Origin: Alphaproteobacteria bacterium
GTDB lineage: Bacteria > Pseudomonadota > Alphaproteobacteria > Rickettsiales > Deianiraeaceae
Direction of reading: 5' to 3'
NCBI GenBank assembly: GCA_025363115.1
Contig: JANYEN010000057.1
Coordinates: forward strand, 1 to 64,000
DNA: 64,000 bases
Under the pieces are notes generated by a model, which was not told the origin of the DNA, made no database searches, and saw nothing but the letters and a program-made list of their open reading frames with translations. A program made the translations under genes and the position numbers. Shown here piece by piece: positions 43,480 to 53,267 of this stretch (the first letter of the stretch is position 1; each line of letters opens with the position of its first letter).

Positions 43480-44499
43480 ATGCCACTGCTAGAAGCTAAG
43501 TCTACTTATAAACCTTTTGAATATCCTTGGGCTTATGATGCTTGGAAATTACAACAGCAAATACACTGGATGGCAGATGAAATATCGATGGCAGATGATG
43601 TTCAAGATTGGAAATATAAACTAACTACTGCTGAAAAAAATCTTTGTACTCAAATCTTTAGATTTTTTACCCAAGCTGACATTGAAGTAAACAACTGTTA
43701 CATGGAAAAATATGCCAAAGTTTTTAAACCAAACGAAATAAAAATGATGTTATGTGCATTTTCTAATATGGAAACTATTCATGCGGATGCTTATTCTCAT
43801 TTAATTGACACTTTAGGTATGCCAGATACAATTTATGAAGAATTTTTGAATTATAAAGCTATGCGAGATAAGTATGAGTATATGCACACTTTTGATATGG
43901 ATAGCATTGAACATATGGCTTTAACCATGGCGGCGTTTGGTGCTTTTACTGAAGGTTTGCAATTATTTGCTTCTTTTGCAATTTTAGTTAACTTTCAAAG
44001 GTTTGGAAAAATGAAAGGTATGGGTCAAATTATAGCGTATTCTGCTCGAGATGAAACAGTTCATACTAAATCTATAATAAAGCTTTTTCATACTTTGGTT
44101 AGTGAGCATCCTGAAGTTTGGACCGAAGATTTACGAGCGCAAATATACACAACCTGCTCAACAGTAGTTTATTTTGAGGATTCTTTTATTGACCTTGCCT
44201 TTGAAATAGACGGAGCAATACAAGGATTAACTGCTCAAGAAGTAAAAAAATACATTCGCTATATTGCCGACAGAAGATTAGTTGAATTAAATTTGAAACC
44301 TATTTATTTAGTTGAAGATAATCCTTTGCCTTGGATGGATTTTATACTAAATGGTCTAGAGCATACTAATTTTTTTGAAAATAAAGCTACTGAGTATACA
44401 AAGGCTGCTACTACAGGGTCTTGGGATGACGCTTTTAATGCTCTTCATGATAAAAAAAATGGTGTTTTATTTGAAGCAAATCCATTGCAACAATACTAA
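43480..44499 (+). CDS. nrdB: Ribonucleotide reductase class Ia, beta subunit
   Basis: Di-iron/tyrosyl radical subunit of aerobic ribonucleotide reductase. Ligands and radical site are visible: 'NMETIHADAYSHL' gives Glu98, His101 and the radical Tyr105; Glu158 in 'AFTEGLQLF'; Glu192 and His195 in 'ARDETVHTKSI'. The 339 residues are normal. The alpha subunit nrdA is not next to it, which is unusual but seen in rearranged genomes. Its upstream gap (43280-43479) contains a TATAAT box and a possible leader frame. Confidence 0.96.
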   Translation: MPLLEAKSTYKPFEYPWAYDAWKLQQQIHWMADEISMADDVQDWKYKLTTAEKNLCTQIFRFFTQADIEVNNCYMEKYAKVFKPNEIKMMLCAFSNMETIHADAYSHLIDTLGMPDTIYEEFLNYKAMRDKYEYMHTFDMDSIEHMALTMAAFGAFTEGLQLFASFAILVNFQRFGKMKGMGQIIAYSARDETVHTKSIIKLFHTLVSEHPEVWTEDLRAQIYTTCSTVVYFEDSFIDLAFEIDGAIQGLTAQEVKKYIRYIADRRLVELNLKPIYLVEDNPLPWMDFILNGLEHTNFFENKATEYTKAATTGSWDDAFNALHDKKNGVLFEANPLQQY

Positions 44500-44587
44500 A
44501 TTTTTTGATATAAAATAAAACATTGAAATTAAAAATTTATATTTTACTAGCTTACCTTAGCTATAGGTTAATAATTTAAAAGAAAAG

Positions 44588-47308
44588 ATGGCAGAGTCCG
44601 ATAATAAAAACAAAAAAAATTCTCCTAAAAAAAGAACTATAAAAAATATCAAAGCAGTAAAACCTAAAAATATAAAAAAATCTTTTGAAAAAGAAAATGT
44701 TAACGAATCTATTGATATCGTAAATGTAATTATTAAAAAAAAACAGGGAGTATCAGACAGTGAAACTGAAAACTATGATGCTATCATGGCAACTACAAAT
44801 TCTAATAATAAAAACGAAGAAAATACATTACCTGTATTGCCAGTTCGTGAAATAGTGATTTTCCCTAATACTATCAGTCCTTTATTTATTGGCAGACCTC
44901 AGTCTATCCAAGCTGTTAACAAAGCTATGGAATCTGGTAAAAAAGTTTTTGTTTCTGCTCAAAAAGATAGCAATGTAGATGAAATTAGTGTAAGTAATAT
45001 TTTTGATGTAGGGGTAGTGGGAACAATTATACAATGTATAAAATTGCCCGACGAAACCTTTAAATTATTAGTAGATTCTAATTATAGAGCCAAAGCTACT
45101 AAATTTATTATCAAACCAGGATATATTGTAGCAAAATTAGAAAAAATGCCTACTACAAATTCTGATCCACGTGAAACAAAAGCTGCCATGCGCAACATTT
45201 TAAATGTTATGGGAGACTATATAAAGCTAAATAAAAGAGTAGATGAAAGCGCCCTTTCTTTTATAGAAGACATAAAAGATGCTCACTATTTTTGTGATAT
45301 GGCTATATCTTATTTGCCCATCGAATACAAAACAAAGCAAGAAATGCTTTATATTTTGAATGCCTCAGAAAGATTAGACAAACTTTATGCTTATATTATT
45401 GATGAAATTGAAGTTTTACGTGTTGAAAAAACCGTTCAAGATAGGGTTAGATCTCAAATGGACAAAAATCATAAAGAATATTATTTGCATGAACAGATTA
45501 AAGCAATACGTAAAGAATTAGGTGAAAAAGATGCTAATTTAGAATCGGTTGAAAAATATCAAAAATTATTAAAAATTACTAAATTTACTCAAGAAGCATT
45601 TGAAAAAGCCAATGAAGAAATAACCAGATTAAGCACTATGCCAGCTTCTTCATCAGAAAATGTAAGATCTTATTTAGACTGGCTTTTTGCAGTACCTTGG
45701 AAATTATTTAGCGATAAAAATACTATTAGCATTAATCAAGCGCAAAAAATTTTAAACGGCTCTCATTATGGGCTTGATAAAGTTAAAGAGATTATATTAG
45801 AATATATTGCTGTGCAAATGAATACTACTAAAACTCGTAGTGCAATTTTGTGTCTTTATGGACCACCAGGGGTAGGTAAGACAAGTTTAGTTAAAAGCAT
45901 TGCAGAGGCTATGGGCAGAAAATATGTTAAAATTGCCTTAGGAGGATTACGAGATGAAGCCGAAATTAGGGGGCATCGCAGAACTTATATAGGGGCATTG
46001 CCTGGTAAAATTATTCAAGCTATGAAAAAAGCAGGTTCAAGTGACCCTGTGATTTTATTAGATGAGATTGATAAACTTAATTCCGATCACCGAGGAGACC
46101 CAAGTTCTGCATTATTGGAGGCTCTTGATCCAGAACAAAATAATGAATTTAATGACCATTTTTTAGAAGTAGGATACGATCTCTCTAATGTAATGTTTAT
46201 TGCGACTGCAAATAGTCTTAATATGCAACGTCCTTTATTAGATAGGCTTGAAATTATTAAAGTTCCTAGTTATTTAGAGCATGAAAAAGTAGAAATTTGC
46301 AAAGGTCATATTATTAGTAAACAACTAGAATTAATAGGATTACCAAAAGATTGCATGTTGTTTACCACCGATGCAATTCGTCATATAATACATTTTTATA
46401 CTCGGGAATCGGGAGTGCGTGAGTTAGAGCGATTAGTTGCTAAAATTATTAGAAAAAATCTTATTAAAATGATGAAAGCAGGAATTGTTGAAAAACCTGC
46501 CAATATTATTTATCCATCAGATAATGAAGTTAAAAAAAATGATCAAGGAGTTATTATCCCTCCTCAAGGATTATTTCCGATGGAAGCCGCCATTCTTAAA
46601 AAAGATGCCAAACCAATTACTGTAAATATAAAAATTGTAGAAAGAGACTTAGGAATTAAAAAATATACAGACAGTGAAATGGAAAAAAAAGATACAATAG
46701 CTCTTACTAATGGACTAGCTTATACTGAAGTTGGAGGTGACGTATTGACCATTGAAGCTGTTAAAACTCCTGCTACCAAAGGAGAAATAAAAATAACAGG
46801 AACATTAGGTAATGTAATGAAAGAATCTGCCCAAGCTGCCTTTAGTTACGTGTCTGCAAATTATGCCAAATATGGAATTAAACTGCAAGAATTAAATTCT
46901 AATAATATTCATATTCATGTTCCTGCAGGCGCTACTCCTAAAGATGGCCCTTCTGCTGGAGTTACTATAGCAACTACTATTGTTTCGTTATTTACTGGCA
47001 TACCAGTAAAACATGATGTGGCTATGACTGGAGAAATTACTTTGCGAGGTAAGGTATTACCTATTGGAGGATTACGCGAAAAAATGACGGCTGCAATAAG
47101 AATGGGTATGAAAACTATATTAATCCCCGAAGAAAATAAAAAAGATTTAGAAGAAGTGCCAAATTATGTAAAAAAATCTTGTCAAATTGTTTTATGTAAA
47201 ACTGTAGATGATGTACTTGAAGTAGCACTAACTCATAAACCTGTTTCATTAACTAAAATAGAAAGCGATGAAATGGTTAGTAAACTTTCACCAGCAACAA
47301 AAATTTAA
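44588..47308 (+). CDS. lon: ATP-dependent Lon protease
   Basis: Soluble AAA+ serine protease for misfolded and regulatory proteins. The N-terminal substrate domain starts at 'LPVLPVREIVIFPNTISPLFIGR' near residue 80; the Walker A 'YGPPGVGKTSLVK' is near 425; Walker B 'DPVILLDEIDKL'; and the Ser-Lys dyad is Ser789 in 'PKDGPSAGVTIA' and Lys832 in 'IGGLREKMTAA'. The 906 residues exceed the usual 780 to 810 because of an extra Lys/Asn-rich N-terminal stretch of about 75 residues; an internal Met (67) at 44786 could be the true start, but neither has a strong ribosome binding site. Confidence 0.96.
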   Translation: MAESDNKNKKNSPKKRTIKNIKAVKPKNIKKSFEKENVNESIDIVNVIIKKKQGVSDSETENYDAIMATTNSNNKNEENTLPVLPVREIVIFPNTISPLFIGRPQSIQAVNKAMESGKKVFVSAQKDSNVDEISVSNIFDVGVVGTIIQCIKLPDETFKLLVDSNYRAKATKFIIKPGYIVAKLEKMPTTNSDPRETKAAMRNILNVMGDYIKLNKRVDESALSFIEDIKDAHYFCDMAISYLPIEYKTKQEMLYILNASERLDKLYAYIIDEIEVLRVEKTVQDRVRSQMDKNHKEYYLHEQIKAIRKELGEKDANLESVEKYQKLLKITKFTQEAFEKANEEITRLSTMPASSSENVRSYLDWLFAVPWKLFSDKNTISINQAQKILNGSHYGLDKVKEIILEYIAVQMNTTKTRSAILCLYGPPGVGKTSLVKSIAEAMGRKYVKIALGGLRDEAEIRGHRRTYIGALPGKIIQAMKKAGSSDPVILLDEIDKLNSDHRGDPSSALLEALDPEQNNEFNDHFLEVGYDLSNVMFIATANSLNMQRPLLDRLEIIKVPSYLEHEKVEICKGHIISKQLELIGLPKDCMLFTTDAIRHIIHFYTRESGVRELERLVAKIIRKNLIKMMKAGIVEKPANIIYPSDNEVKKNDQGVIIPPQGLFPMEAAILKKDAKPITVNIKIVERDLGIKKYTDSEMEKKDTIALTNGLAYTEVGGDVLTIEAVKTPATKGEIKITGTLGNVMKESAQAAFSYVSANYAKYGIKLQELNSNNIHIHVPAGATPKDGPSAGVTIATTIVSLFTGIPVKHDVAMTGEITLRGKVLPIGGLREKMTAAIRMGMKTILIPEENKKDLEEVPNYVKKSCQIVLCKTVDDVLEVALTHKPVSLTKIESDEMVSKLSPATKI

Positions 47309-47420
47309 GATTTTTTTAGCTATTTTTTACTAAAAATAAATAATAATATTTTTAGTTGTATCTAAATAAATTTTCAATCATAATTAAGCATCTGATATGT
47401 TTATTATAATTTAATGTTTT

Positions 47421-48377
47421 ATGAATAATTCTTCTATTTCTAGTCCAGTAACCGGCAATTTATCAAATAGTATTTATAACTCTCAACAAATATCTAGCGT
47501 AACTCCTCATATATCCAGGCAAAAAAAACTTTCAGATGGTTTGTCTCATGTTAGCGACGTTGGTTCACAAAATCCTAGTCGAAATGAAGAAAGAGGGCAG
47601 CATCATAATAGAAAATCAGATCACAAAAGTGAGCGTAATAAACGTTATGATCAAGCGAGACGTAATAATGATGCTGAAGTTGGTGGTTGGAAAAGTCCCG
47701 AATTTGTGGTGCCAAAATATAGTATTTTTAATAATAGCTACCAATCAAATTTTGAACCTGGTCCTCAGTATCCAACTTATACTACCCATAGCACTAGCAC
47801 AACAACTGCTCCAACAACTTCAAGTGGTATTGCTCCAGAGCCAATAAGAGAACTAACTGCGGGTGACATGTCGAGAGCTAATCAACAAAACGAAGATACC
47901 GCTTGCGACGCTTACTCTAGAGAACCTTATGTGCAAGACCTATGCCTTGTTATGCCCAGAAAAACTTGGCAACCACAATATAGACCATGTCCACCAATGC
48001 CTGAAAGGGAACAAAAAACTGTTAGAGTTAATCAAGAGGCTTTTCAAAAAGGTTATTTTGAATTAAAAGATTTTTTAGAATATGGTCCTACATGTTTTAA
48101 GGGTTTTGCGCAAGATAATGTTTATAATGTTAAATTGCCTGAAGGTCAAATGTGTAGTATGAGAAAAGAAACTTGGTGGTCTGGCAGAGCAATACTTATT
48201 CAATGTTCTTCGTTTGATAATATAGAGCCGCTTGATATTTCTAGTATGACAATACCACAAATGATGGAAGCGGTTGCAAGTAGAACGCGAGGTCGCAGAT
48301 CTGATATTGAAGACAATAGCCATCAATCTCGTAATACTATTATCCGTAGACAAGCTAGGGGAGGAAGAGGTCATTAA
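47421..48377 (+). CDS. Hypothetical protein, low-complexity, possible secreted effector
   Basis: 318 residues, not recognised. The first 170 are disordered and rich in Ser, Asn, His, Arg and Thr (for example a run of THSTSTTTAPTTSSG). Residues 180-275 are more ordered, with several Cys and Pro ('DLCLVMPRKTWQPQYRPCPP', 'GYFELKDFLEYGPTCFKGF', 'MCSMRKETWWSGRAILIQCS'). The C-terminus is Arg/Gly-rich (RRQARGGRGH). There is no signal peptide. Long disordered N-termini with a basic end are common in type IV-secreted effectors, which is only a hint. It stands alone between lon and maf. Confidence 0.55.
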   Translation: MNNSSISSPVTGNLSNSIYNSQQISSVTPHISRQKKLSDGLSHVSDVGSQNPSRNEERGQHHNRKSDHKSERNKRYDQARRNNDAEVGGWKSPEFVVPKYSIFNNSYQSNFEPGPQYPTYTTHSTSTTTAPTTSSGIAPEPIRELTAGDMSRANQQNEDTACDAYSREPYVQDLCLVMPRKTWQPQYRPCPPMPEREQKTVRVNQEAFQKGYFELKDFLEYGPTCFKGFAQDNVYNVKLPEGQMCSMRKETWWSGRAILIQCSSFDNIEPLDISSMTIPQMMEAVASRTRGRRSDIEDNSHQSRNTIIRRQARGGRGH

Positions 48378-48462
48378 ATTTTTTATGATAATTGTATAAA
48401 ATTAGTTGTTTAGTAAATTATTTCGTTTAGTATTATAACTGAAAAATTATCAAAAATAATAA

Positions 48463-49083
48463 ATGAAAAAATTAATTTTAGCTTCGGCATCCAAAGGGAG
48501 AATGCAACTTTTAAAAAATATAGGGTTTATTCCTGATAAAATAATTCCTGCCGATATTGATGAATCTTTTCAAAGAGGGGAAGCCCCTAAAGATTTAGCA
48601 ATTAGATTAGCTAGGCAAAAAGCAGAAAAAGTTTTTGAAATAGCGAAAAAAGATACTAATTGTATAATTTTGGCTGGAGATACTGTGGTAGCAGTAGGGA
48701 GGAAAATTGTAGACAAAGCATTAAATGATGATGACGTAAGAGGATGTTTAAAAACATTATCTGGTAGAAATAGTCGGGTTTATTCTGCCTTTTGTATTAT
48801 TGAAGTAACATCTGAAGATATATCAAAATGTAAAATAATTCAAAAATGTGGAGAAACTAGAACCAAGTTTAAAGTTTTAAATAAAACAGACATAGAACAA
48901 ATGGTTTTAACCAAAACTGGAATTGGCAAGGCTGGAGGATGTGCAATTCTTGGCTTCTCTGAAAGCTTTATTATTACTATTTCGGGTTCTCTTTCAAATG
49001 TTATAGGTCTTTCTACTTATCATGTTCGCAATGCTTTATTATCGCTCGGAGTTGTTCCAGTTTTTGACCATTTTAGCCAATAA
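48463..49083 (+). CDS. maf: Maf-like nucleoside triphosphate pyrophosphatase
   Basis: House-cleaning enzyme that hydrolyses non-canonical or modified dNTP/NTP. The family start 'KKLILASASKGRMQLLKNIGF' and 'PADIDESFQRGEAPKDLAIRLARQKAEKV', 'ILAGDTVVAVGRKIVDKAL' and 'GKAGGCAIL...ITISGSLSNVIGLS' are complete. The 206 residues are normal. The last 45 bases overlap the convergent rsmE gene. Confidence 0.93.
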   Translation: MKKLILASASKGRMQLLKNIGFIPDKIIPADIDESFQRGEAPKDLAIRLARQKAEKVFEIAKKDTNCIILAGDTVVAVGRKIVDKALNDDDVRGCLKTLSGRNSRVYSAFCIIEVTSEDISKCKIIQKCGETRTKFKVLNKTDIEQMVLTKTGIGKAGGCAILGFSESFIITISGSLSNVIGLSTYHVRNALLSLGVVPVFDHFSQ

Positions 49084-49743
49084 TAACATATTAACTAATG
49101 CGGTATCGGCTCTTAAAATTGATTGCCCTAAATTAACCGAGCGGAAAGATGATAATATTGCTATTTCATCATCATTAAAACCTCCTTCTGGTCCTATTAT
49201 AACTCCTATTTTATCATTTATTTTAATATTATCTAAAAAAATATTTTTTGGTGAAGCAGTTTTTTCATTAGCATATATTATTTCAAAATCCGCATTTTTT
49301 ATTAATTTTTCTAAAGAATCAAAAAACATTATTTTAGGCATTAAAATTCTACCACATTGTTCTAAAGCTTCAATTGCAATAATTTGAATTCTATCAAGAT
49401 TTATATGACGTACCGAAGAGTGTTTGGCATTAAATATCCATATATTTTCAGCTTCCATTTCTACGGATTGTCTAATCATACGAGATAAGGTATCAGGTTT
49501 AATAAGCGGAATGCAACTTGTTATGCTTGACGGCAATTCCATTTTTTCGGTTTTATATATCATGGTTAGTGAAATATTTTTTTTGCTAATAAAATCGATT
49601 GAAAAAAAATACTCACCGTTATTATTAAATAAAAATATTTTATCGTCAATGTTTACTCGTAAAACATTGGTTAAATAATGGCAATGATTGCCAGTTAAAA
49701 CCATATTTTCTGATATGTTATCGATAAAAATTCTGATTTTCAA
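49039..49743 (-). CDS. rsmE: 16S rRNA (uracil1498-N3)-methyltransferase
   Basis: SPOUT-fold methyltransferase for 16S rRNA U1498. The N-terminal PUA-like part has 'HYLTNVLRVNIDDKIFLFNNNGEY', and the knot domain has 'RMIRQSVEMEAENIWIF', 'EALEQCGRILMPKI' and the SAM site 'GVIIGPEGGFNDDEI' with 'NLGQSILRADTALVNML'. The 234 residues are normal. The start follows the mnhG stop by two bases, so it belongs to a leftward sdhB-mnhG-rsmE unit. Confidence 0.94.
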   Translation of the reverse strand: MKIRIFIDNISENMVLTGNHCHYLTNVLRVNIDDKIFLFNNNGEYFFSIDFISKKNISLTMIYKTEKMELPSSITSCIPLIKPDTLSRMIRQSVEMEAENIWIFNAKHSSVRHINLDRIQIIAIEALEQCGRILMPKIMFFDSLEKLIKNADFEIIYANEKTASPKNIFLDNIKINDKIGVIIGPEGGFNDDEIAILSSFRSVNLGQSILRADTALVNMLLLAKMVKNWNNSER

Positions 49744-49745
49744 GG

Positions 49746-50051
49746 TTATGATTTTTGATTTTTTAAAAAATATAATATTTTTACTATAATATAGCTGTTA
49801 ATCACGGTAACGCAATACGATATAATTATTAAAAAAACTATTTTAATAGCTAATATATTTTGATTTTTTATAAAACAAAGTCCACTGAGGCCTAATAAAA
49901 ACAGTGGTACTCCCAGCATATCGTTTATTGTTATAATATGAAGCATTTGATAAATATTGCGTATTCTGATTAAACCAACCACAGTTGTTATAATAAAAAA
50001 AAGCCCTACAAACATTACTCCGTAGCTTAAAATGAGTATAATGTTATTCAT
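49746..50051 (-). CDS. mnhG: Monovalent cation/H+ antiporter subunit G
   Basis: 101 residues, three membrane helices, matching MnhG/PhaG/MrpG: '[23 protein letters not shown]', '[12 protein letters not shown]' and a C-terminal helix '[22 protein letters not shown]'. In other bacteria it is one of six or seven Mrp subunits made from one operon; here it stands alone between sdhB and rsmE. Its start overlaps the sdhB end by eight bases. Whether the other subunits exist elsewhere cannot be seen. Confidence 0.85.
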   Translation of the reverse strand: MNNIILILSYGVMFVGLFFIITTVVGLIRIRNIYQMLHIITINDMLGVPLFLLGLSGLCFIKNQNILAIKIVFLIIISYCVTVINSYIIVKILYFLKNQKS

Positions 50052-50808
50052 TATCTATAATTTCTTGTTTTAAATTAGCGATAGCTTTAGCAGGGTTTAG
50101 ACCTTTGGGACAAGTTTTAGTACAGTTCATAATTGTATGACAACGATATAGTGAAAAAGTATCATTAAGTTTGGCTAGACGTTCTTTTTTAGCTTCATCA
50201 CGGGAATCAGCAACCCATCTATATGCTTGTAAAAGCACTGCGGGTCCTAAATATTTTTCTGGATTCCACCAATAACTGGGGCAAGAAGTAGAACAGCAGG
50301 CACATAAAATACAGTCGTATAGTCCGTCAACTTTATTTCTTTGCTCAATAGTTTGAATGTTTTCTTTATCGTTATTTTTTTCTTTTTGCAACCACGGCTT
50401 AATTGAAGCATATTGCTTATAAAAATTGCTCAAATCTGAAACTAAATCTTTAATAATTGGCTGATGAGGTAGTGGATAAACTTTTATACTACCTTTTATG
50501 TCATTCATAGCTTTTGTGCAAGCCAGAGTATTTGTTCCATCAATATTCATAGCGCATGATCCACAAATTCCTTCCCGACATGATCTGCGAAAACTAAGGG
50601 TAGAATCAACCTCATTTTTTATTTTAATTAAAGCATCCAAAACCATTTCTCCGCATTTGCTGGCATCAATTTCAAATGTATCTAATCTTGGATTTTGATC
50701 GTCAGCGCCATATCTATATATATTAATAATACGTTTTTTATCAGCATTAACAGTATGAGTTTTGCCAATTTTAACTTTTGAATTTTTTGGTAAAGTAAAT
50801 TCCGCCAT
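50044..50808 (-). CDS. sdhB: Succinate dehydrogenase iron-sulfur subunit
   Basis: Electron-transfer subunit of complex II. The [2Fe-2S] site is '[21 protein letters not shown]', the [4Fe-4S] site '[12 protein letters not shown]', and the [3Fe-4S] site '[17 protein letters not shown]'. The 254 residues are typical. It is 13 kb from sdhC, with no sdhA or sdhD in the window. It heads a leftward sdhB-mnhG-rsmE unit; translational overlap with mnhG is eight bases. Confidence 0.97.
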   Translation of the reverse strand: MAEFTLPKNSKVKIGKTHTVNADKKRIINIYRYGADDQNPRLDTFEIDASKCGEMVLDALIKIKNEVDSTLSFRRSCREGICGSCAMNIDGTNTLACTKAMNDIKGSIKVYPLPHQPIIKDLVSDLSNFYKQYASIKPWLQKEKNNDKENIQTIEQRNKVDGLYDCILCACCSTSCPSYWWNPEKYLGPAVLLQAYRWVADSRDEAKKERLAKLNDTFSLYRCHTIMNCTKTCPKGLNPAKAIANLKQEIIDNE

Positions 50809-50920
50809 TTTTTTATATGAAAAATTTATATCTATTTTTTTGTTAAAAAATTAAAACACAACAATTTTATTGACAAAATATTTACTAAATAACAAAATAA
50901 AGTATTATAAAAATATATTT

Positions 50921-51976
50921 ATGAATTTTATTAAAACCCCTGCTTATGCAGCAATAGCCAAAGATGAGTCGCTGATTCCTTTTATTATTAATCGCCGTGA
51001 ACCTACGGAGTACGAAGTTTTAATAGATATCTTATATGCTGGAGTATGCCATTCGGATATTCATGCTAGCAAAAATGAATGGGGAAATTCAATTTACCCA
51101 ATGGTGCCAGGGCATGAAATGACGGGTAAAATAGCAAAACTTGGCTCTAAAGTGACTAAATGGAAGGTAGGAGATCGGGTTGGAGTTGGTACTTTTATTG
51201 ATTCATGCCGAACTTGTGAGCAATGCCAAAACCATAATCAGCAATATTGCGATAATCAAATTACTTGGACATATAACAGTTATGAAAAAGATTGTAAAAC
51301 ACCTACTTTTGGCGGGTATTCTACTTGCATTACCGTTGACGAAAATTATGTTTTTAAAATTCCAGAAATATTGCCACTGGATAAAGCTGCTCCTCTTTTT
51401 TGTGCAGGTATAACGGTTTATTCACCAATAATGTATTACAAAATAAAAGCTGGCGACAAAGTTGCAGTGCTAGGAATGGGAGGGCTAGGTCATATGGCAG
51501 TTAAATTTTTATTTGCTATCGGGGCTGAAGTTACCGCAATCGATATTTTGGCAAACCGCCAAGAAGATGCTTTTAAGTTTGGTGCAGAAGACTTTGTTTT
51601 AGCTAAAGATTTAAATAAACATAACAACAAGTTTGATTTTGTTATAAATTTATTATCAGGTAATAATCATGACTACAACAAAGATATGGCTTTGCTAAAA
51701 ACCGATGGAACAATGATTATGCTTGGTATGCCATCAAATCCAGGGGTTTTACCTTGTTTCTCGCTCCTTCGAAAGCGTCGCAAAATTGTAGGGTCAATAG
51801 TGGGAGGTATAAAAGAAACTGAACAAATGCTAGATTTTTGTGCCATACATAATATTTTGCCAGAAATTGAGATAATAGAAATGGAACAGATAAACGAGGC
51901 TTATCAAAGAATGCTAAGTGGGGATGTTAAATATAGGTTTGTAATTGATATCGCTACTTTTGCTAAAAAAAGCTAA
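50921..51976 (+). CDS. Zinc-dependent alcohol dehydrogenase (cinnamyl-alcohol/YahK type)
   Basis: Medium-chain NAD(P)-dependent dehydrogenase that interconverts alcohols and aldehydes. The catalytic zinc site is 'GVCHSDIHA' and 'VPGHEMTG', the structural zinc Cys are in 'CRTCEQCQNHNQQYC', and the nucleotide motif is 'VLGMGGLGHMAVKF'. The 'TPTFGGYSTCITVDE' and 'PLFCAGITVYSP' stretches place it in the CAD/YahK/AdhC group that reduces a range of aldehydes with NADPH. I choose the ATG at 50921 (352 residues); the frame to TTG 50870 adds 17 residues without family support. Confidence 0.93.
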   Translation: MNFIKTPAYAAIAKDESLIPFIINRREPTEYEVLIDILYAGVCHSDIHASKNEWGNSIYPMVPGHEMTGKIAKLGSKVTKWKVGDRVGVGTFIDSCRTCEQCQNHNQQYCDNQITWTYNSYEKDCKTPTFGGYSTCITVDENYVFKIPEILPLDKAAPLFCAGITVYSPIMYYKIKAGDKVAVLGMGGLGHMAVKFLFAIGAEVTAIDILANRQEDAFKFGAEDFVLAKDLNKHNNKFDFVINLLSGNNHDYNKDMALLKTDGTMIMLGMPSNPGVLPCFSLLRKRRKIVGSIVGGIKETEQMLDFCAIHNILPEIEIIEMEQINEAYQRMLSGDVKYRFVIDIATFAKKS

Positions 51977-52116
51977 TTATTTTTTAATAAAGATATTTTA
52001 AACTCAGATAATTTTAATATAAAAAGCTTCATTAAGTTTTTTAATAAAATAAACAACAGCTATATTTAAATTGACTTTTACTTTTTATTTTTAGCCAAGA
52101 TTGATCAACTTTATTG

Positions 52117-52193
52117 GCACCCGTAGCTCAATTGGATAGAGCATCTGACTACGGATCAGAAGGTTTGGGGTTCGAATCCCTACGGGTGCACCA
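52117..52193 (+). tRNA. tRNA-Arg (ACG), island integration site
   Basis: 77 bases: acceptor GCACCCG/CGGGTGC, D-arm GCTCAATTGGATAGAGC, anticodon stem TCTGA/TCAGA around loop CTACGGA (anticodon ACG), T-arm GGGGTTCGAATCCC, and encoded CCA. The 3' half (from 52149, two bases before the anticodon) is repeated at 55213-55259, so an element has integrated here; the tRNA remains whole on the left side. Confidence 0.97.
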
Positions 52194-52195
52194 GT
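52149..52195 (+). repeat. attL-like repeat (tRNA-Arg 3' half)
   Basis: 47 bases from CTACGG in the anticodon loop to CCAGT after the CCA end; exact copy at 55213-55259. Confidence 0.88.
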
Positions 52196-52542
52196 TTTTA
52201 AGCGTTGTTTTTCTAAGGCTATTTCATTTTAAATTGCTAATATTTTAAAAACCATATTTTTTCCAGTGCCACTTTAGTGCCACCTTTGAATTTTGCAAAA
52301 TGTGTTTTAATACAAAGCACGTACAATCAAATAACATTGCTATATTTTTACTATAATACAACAAAAAGCTTTATTCATCAATATTAAATCAATAAAACCC
52401 AAACAAGCGTAACAACTATTTTTTAATTTAATATAGAGATTAATATATAGACTTTTTTACAAACCACTACATTAACCATTCTATTATAAAACAAAACCGA
52501 CTTTGCTGTGTTTAGCATTAAATTAATTAAAACATTAATGCC
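52194..52542. other. Gene-free end of the island, left
   Basis: 349 bases with no gene. Contains two copies of AGTGCCAC (see 52265-52283) and otherwise AT-rich sequence that probably holds the promoter for the HTH gene at 52543. Confidence 0.5.
52265..52283 (+). repeat. Paired direct repeat, 11-base phase (left)
   Basis: AGTGCCAC at 52265-52272 and 52276-52283, 70 bases after the attL-like repeat. Spacing and position suggest integrase or excisionase arm-type binding sites. Similar 11-base-phased pairs with other sequences occur at 55070 and 55343. Confidence 0.5.
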
Positions 52543-52779
52543 ATGACTACAGAAGTTAAAAATTGTTCGCAAATCAACAAAATTGCAAATGGTGAAAGAT
52601 TATTTAGTCGCTTGGAAGCTTCCGAATTTTTAGGTGTATCAAAAGGCACGCTTGAAGTCTGGGCTTGCACCAAACGCTATCCGCTAAAGTTTATAAAAGT
52701 CGGCAGACTGGTTAAATACCGAGAAAGAGATCTTTTAGATTTTTTAGATTTAATGACACAAAGCGGTAGCAATATTTAA
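52543..52779 (+). CDS. Excisionase/AlpA-like helix-turn-helix protein
   Basis: 78 residues with one winged HTH of the MerR/excisionase (HTH_17) type: 'RLFSRLEASEFLGVSKGTLEVWACTKRYPLKFIKVGRLVKYRERDLLDFLD'. This 'LGVS..TL..W......L..IKVGR.V.Y...DL..FL' layout is that of element-encoded excisionases and AlpA regulators. It is the first gene of the island after tRNA-Arg, the usual position for an excision regulator. Confidence 0.85.
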   Translation: MTTEVKNCSQINKIANGERLFSRLEASEFLGVSKGTLEVWACTKRYPLKFIKVGRLVKYRERDLLDFLDLMTQSGSNI

Positions 52780-52790
52780 GCTTTTTGCAA

Positions 52791-53255
52791 ATGAAGAAAT
52801 TTCGCAAGAAGTTCAATCTTAGATTGCTCAAAAAAGGTGATTGTTATAATATTAAAGACTTGTGTCGCTTGCTTAAAATATCTGAAGGCACAGTCTTTAA
52901 TTGGCAAACACGAGGTTTGAAAAAAGCTTCAAATTGCGGCAATTGCTTAATTTTTAATGCCGAAGATGTTAAAAATTTTATGGAAAATAGACAAAATAAA
53001 AACAAGCAAAAATGTCAACAAAACGAGTTTTTCTGTTTAAAATGCAAAAAACCTAGAAAGCCGTTTGGAAATATGGTTGATTTAGTGCAAATTAATCAAA
53101 AAATATCAGCTTTAAAAAGCATTTGCGAAGTTTGTTTTTGTAAAATCAACAAAAGAATCTCAAATAGTAAAATATCGCAACAAACTTTTGATACAACCAA
53201 GCTGTGTGTTGTAAGTTTATTATTAACCATCAATTTCATCTCTATTTATAGTTAA
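52791..53255 (+). CDS. HTH protein with C-terminal zinc-finger-like cysteines
   Basis: 154 residues from the ATG at 52791 (a TTG two codons upstream is less likely). The N-terminal part is a second HTH: 'YNIKDLCRLLKISEGTVFNWQTRGLKKA', with 'LIFNAEDVKNFM' as the following wing. From residue 78 there is 'FFCLKCKKPRKPFGN' and 'SICEVCFCKIN', two Cys pairs that would form one zinc site. The 'CLKCK.PR.P' form recalls small element-encoded proteins near recombinase genes. The last 25 residues are hydrophobic and may be out of the domain. Probably a regulator of the element. Confidence 0.7.
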   Translation: MKKFRKKFNLRLLKKGDCYNIKDLCRLLKISEGTVFNWQTRGLKKASNCGNCLIFNAEDVKNFMENRQNKNKQKCQQNEFFCLKCKKPRKPFGNMVDLVQINQKISALKSICEVCFCKINKRISNSKISQQTFDTTKLCVVSLLLTINFISIYS

Positions 53256-53267
53256 TTTATCATTTTT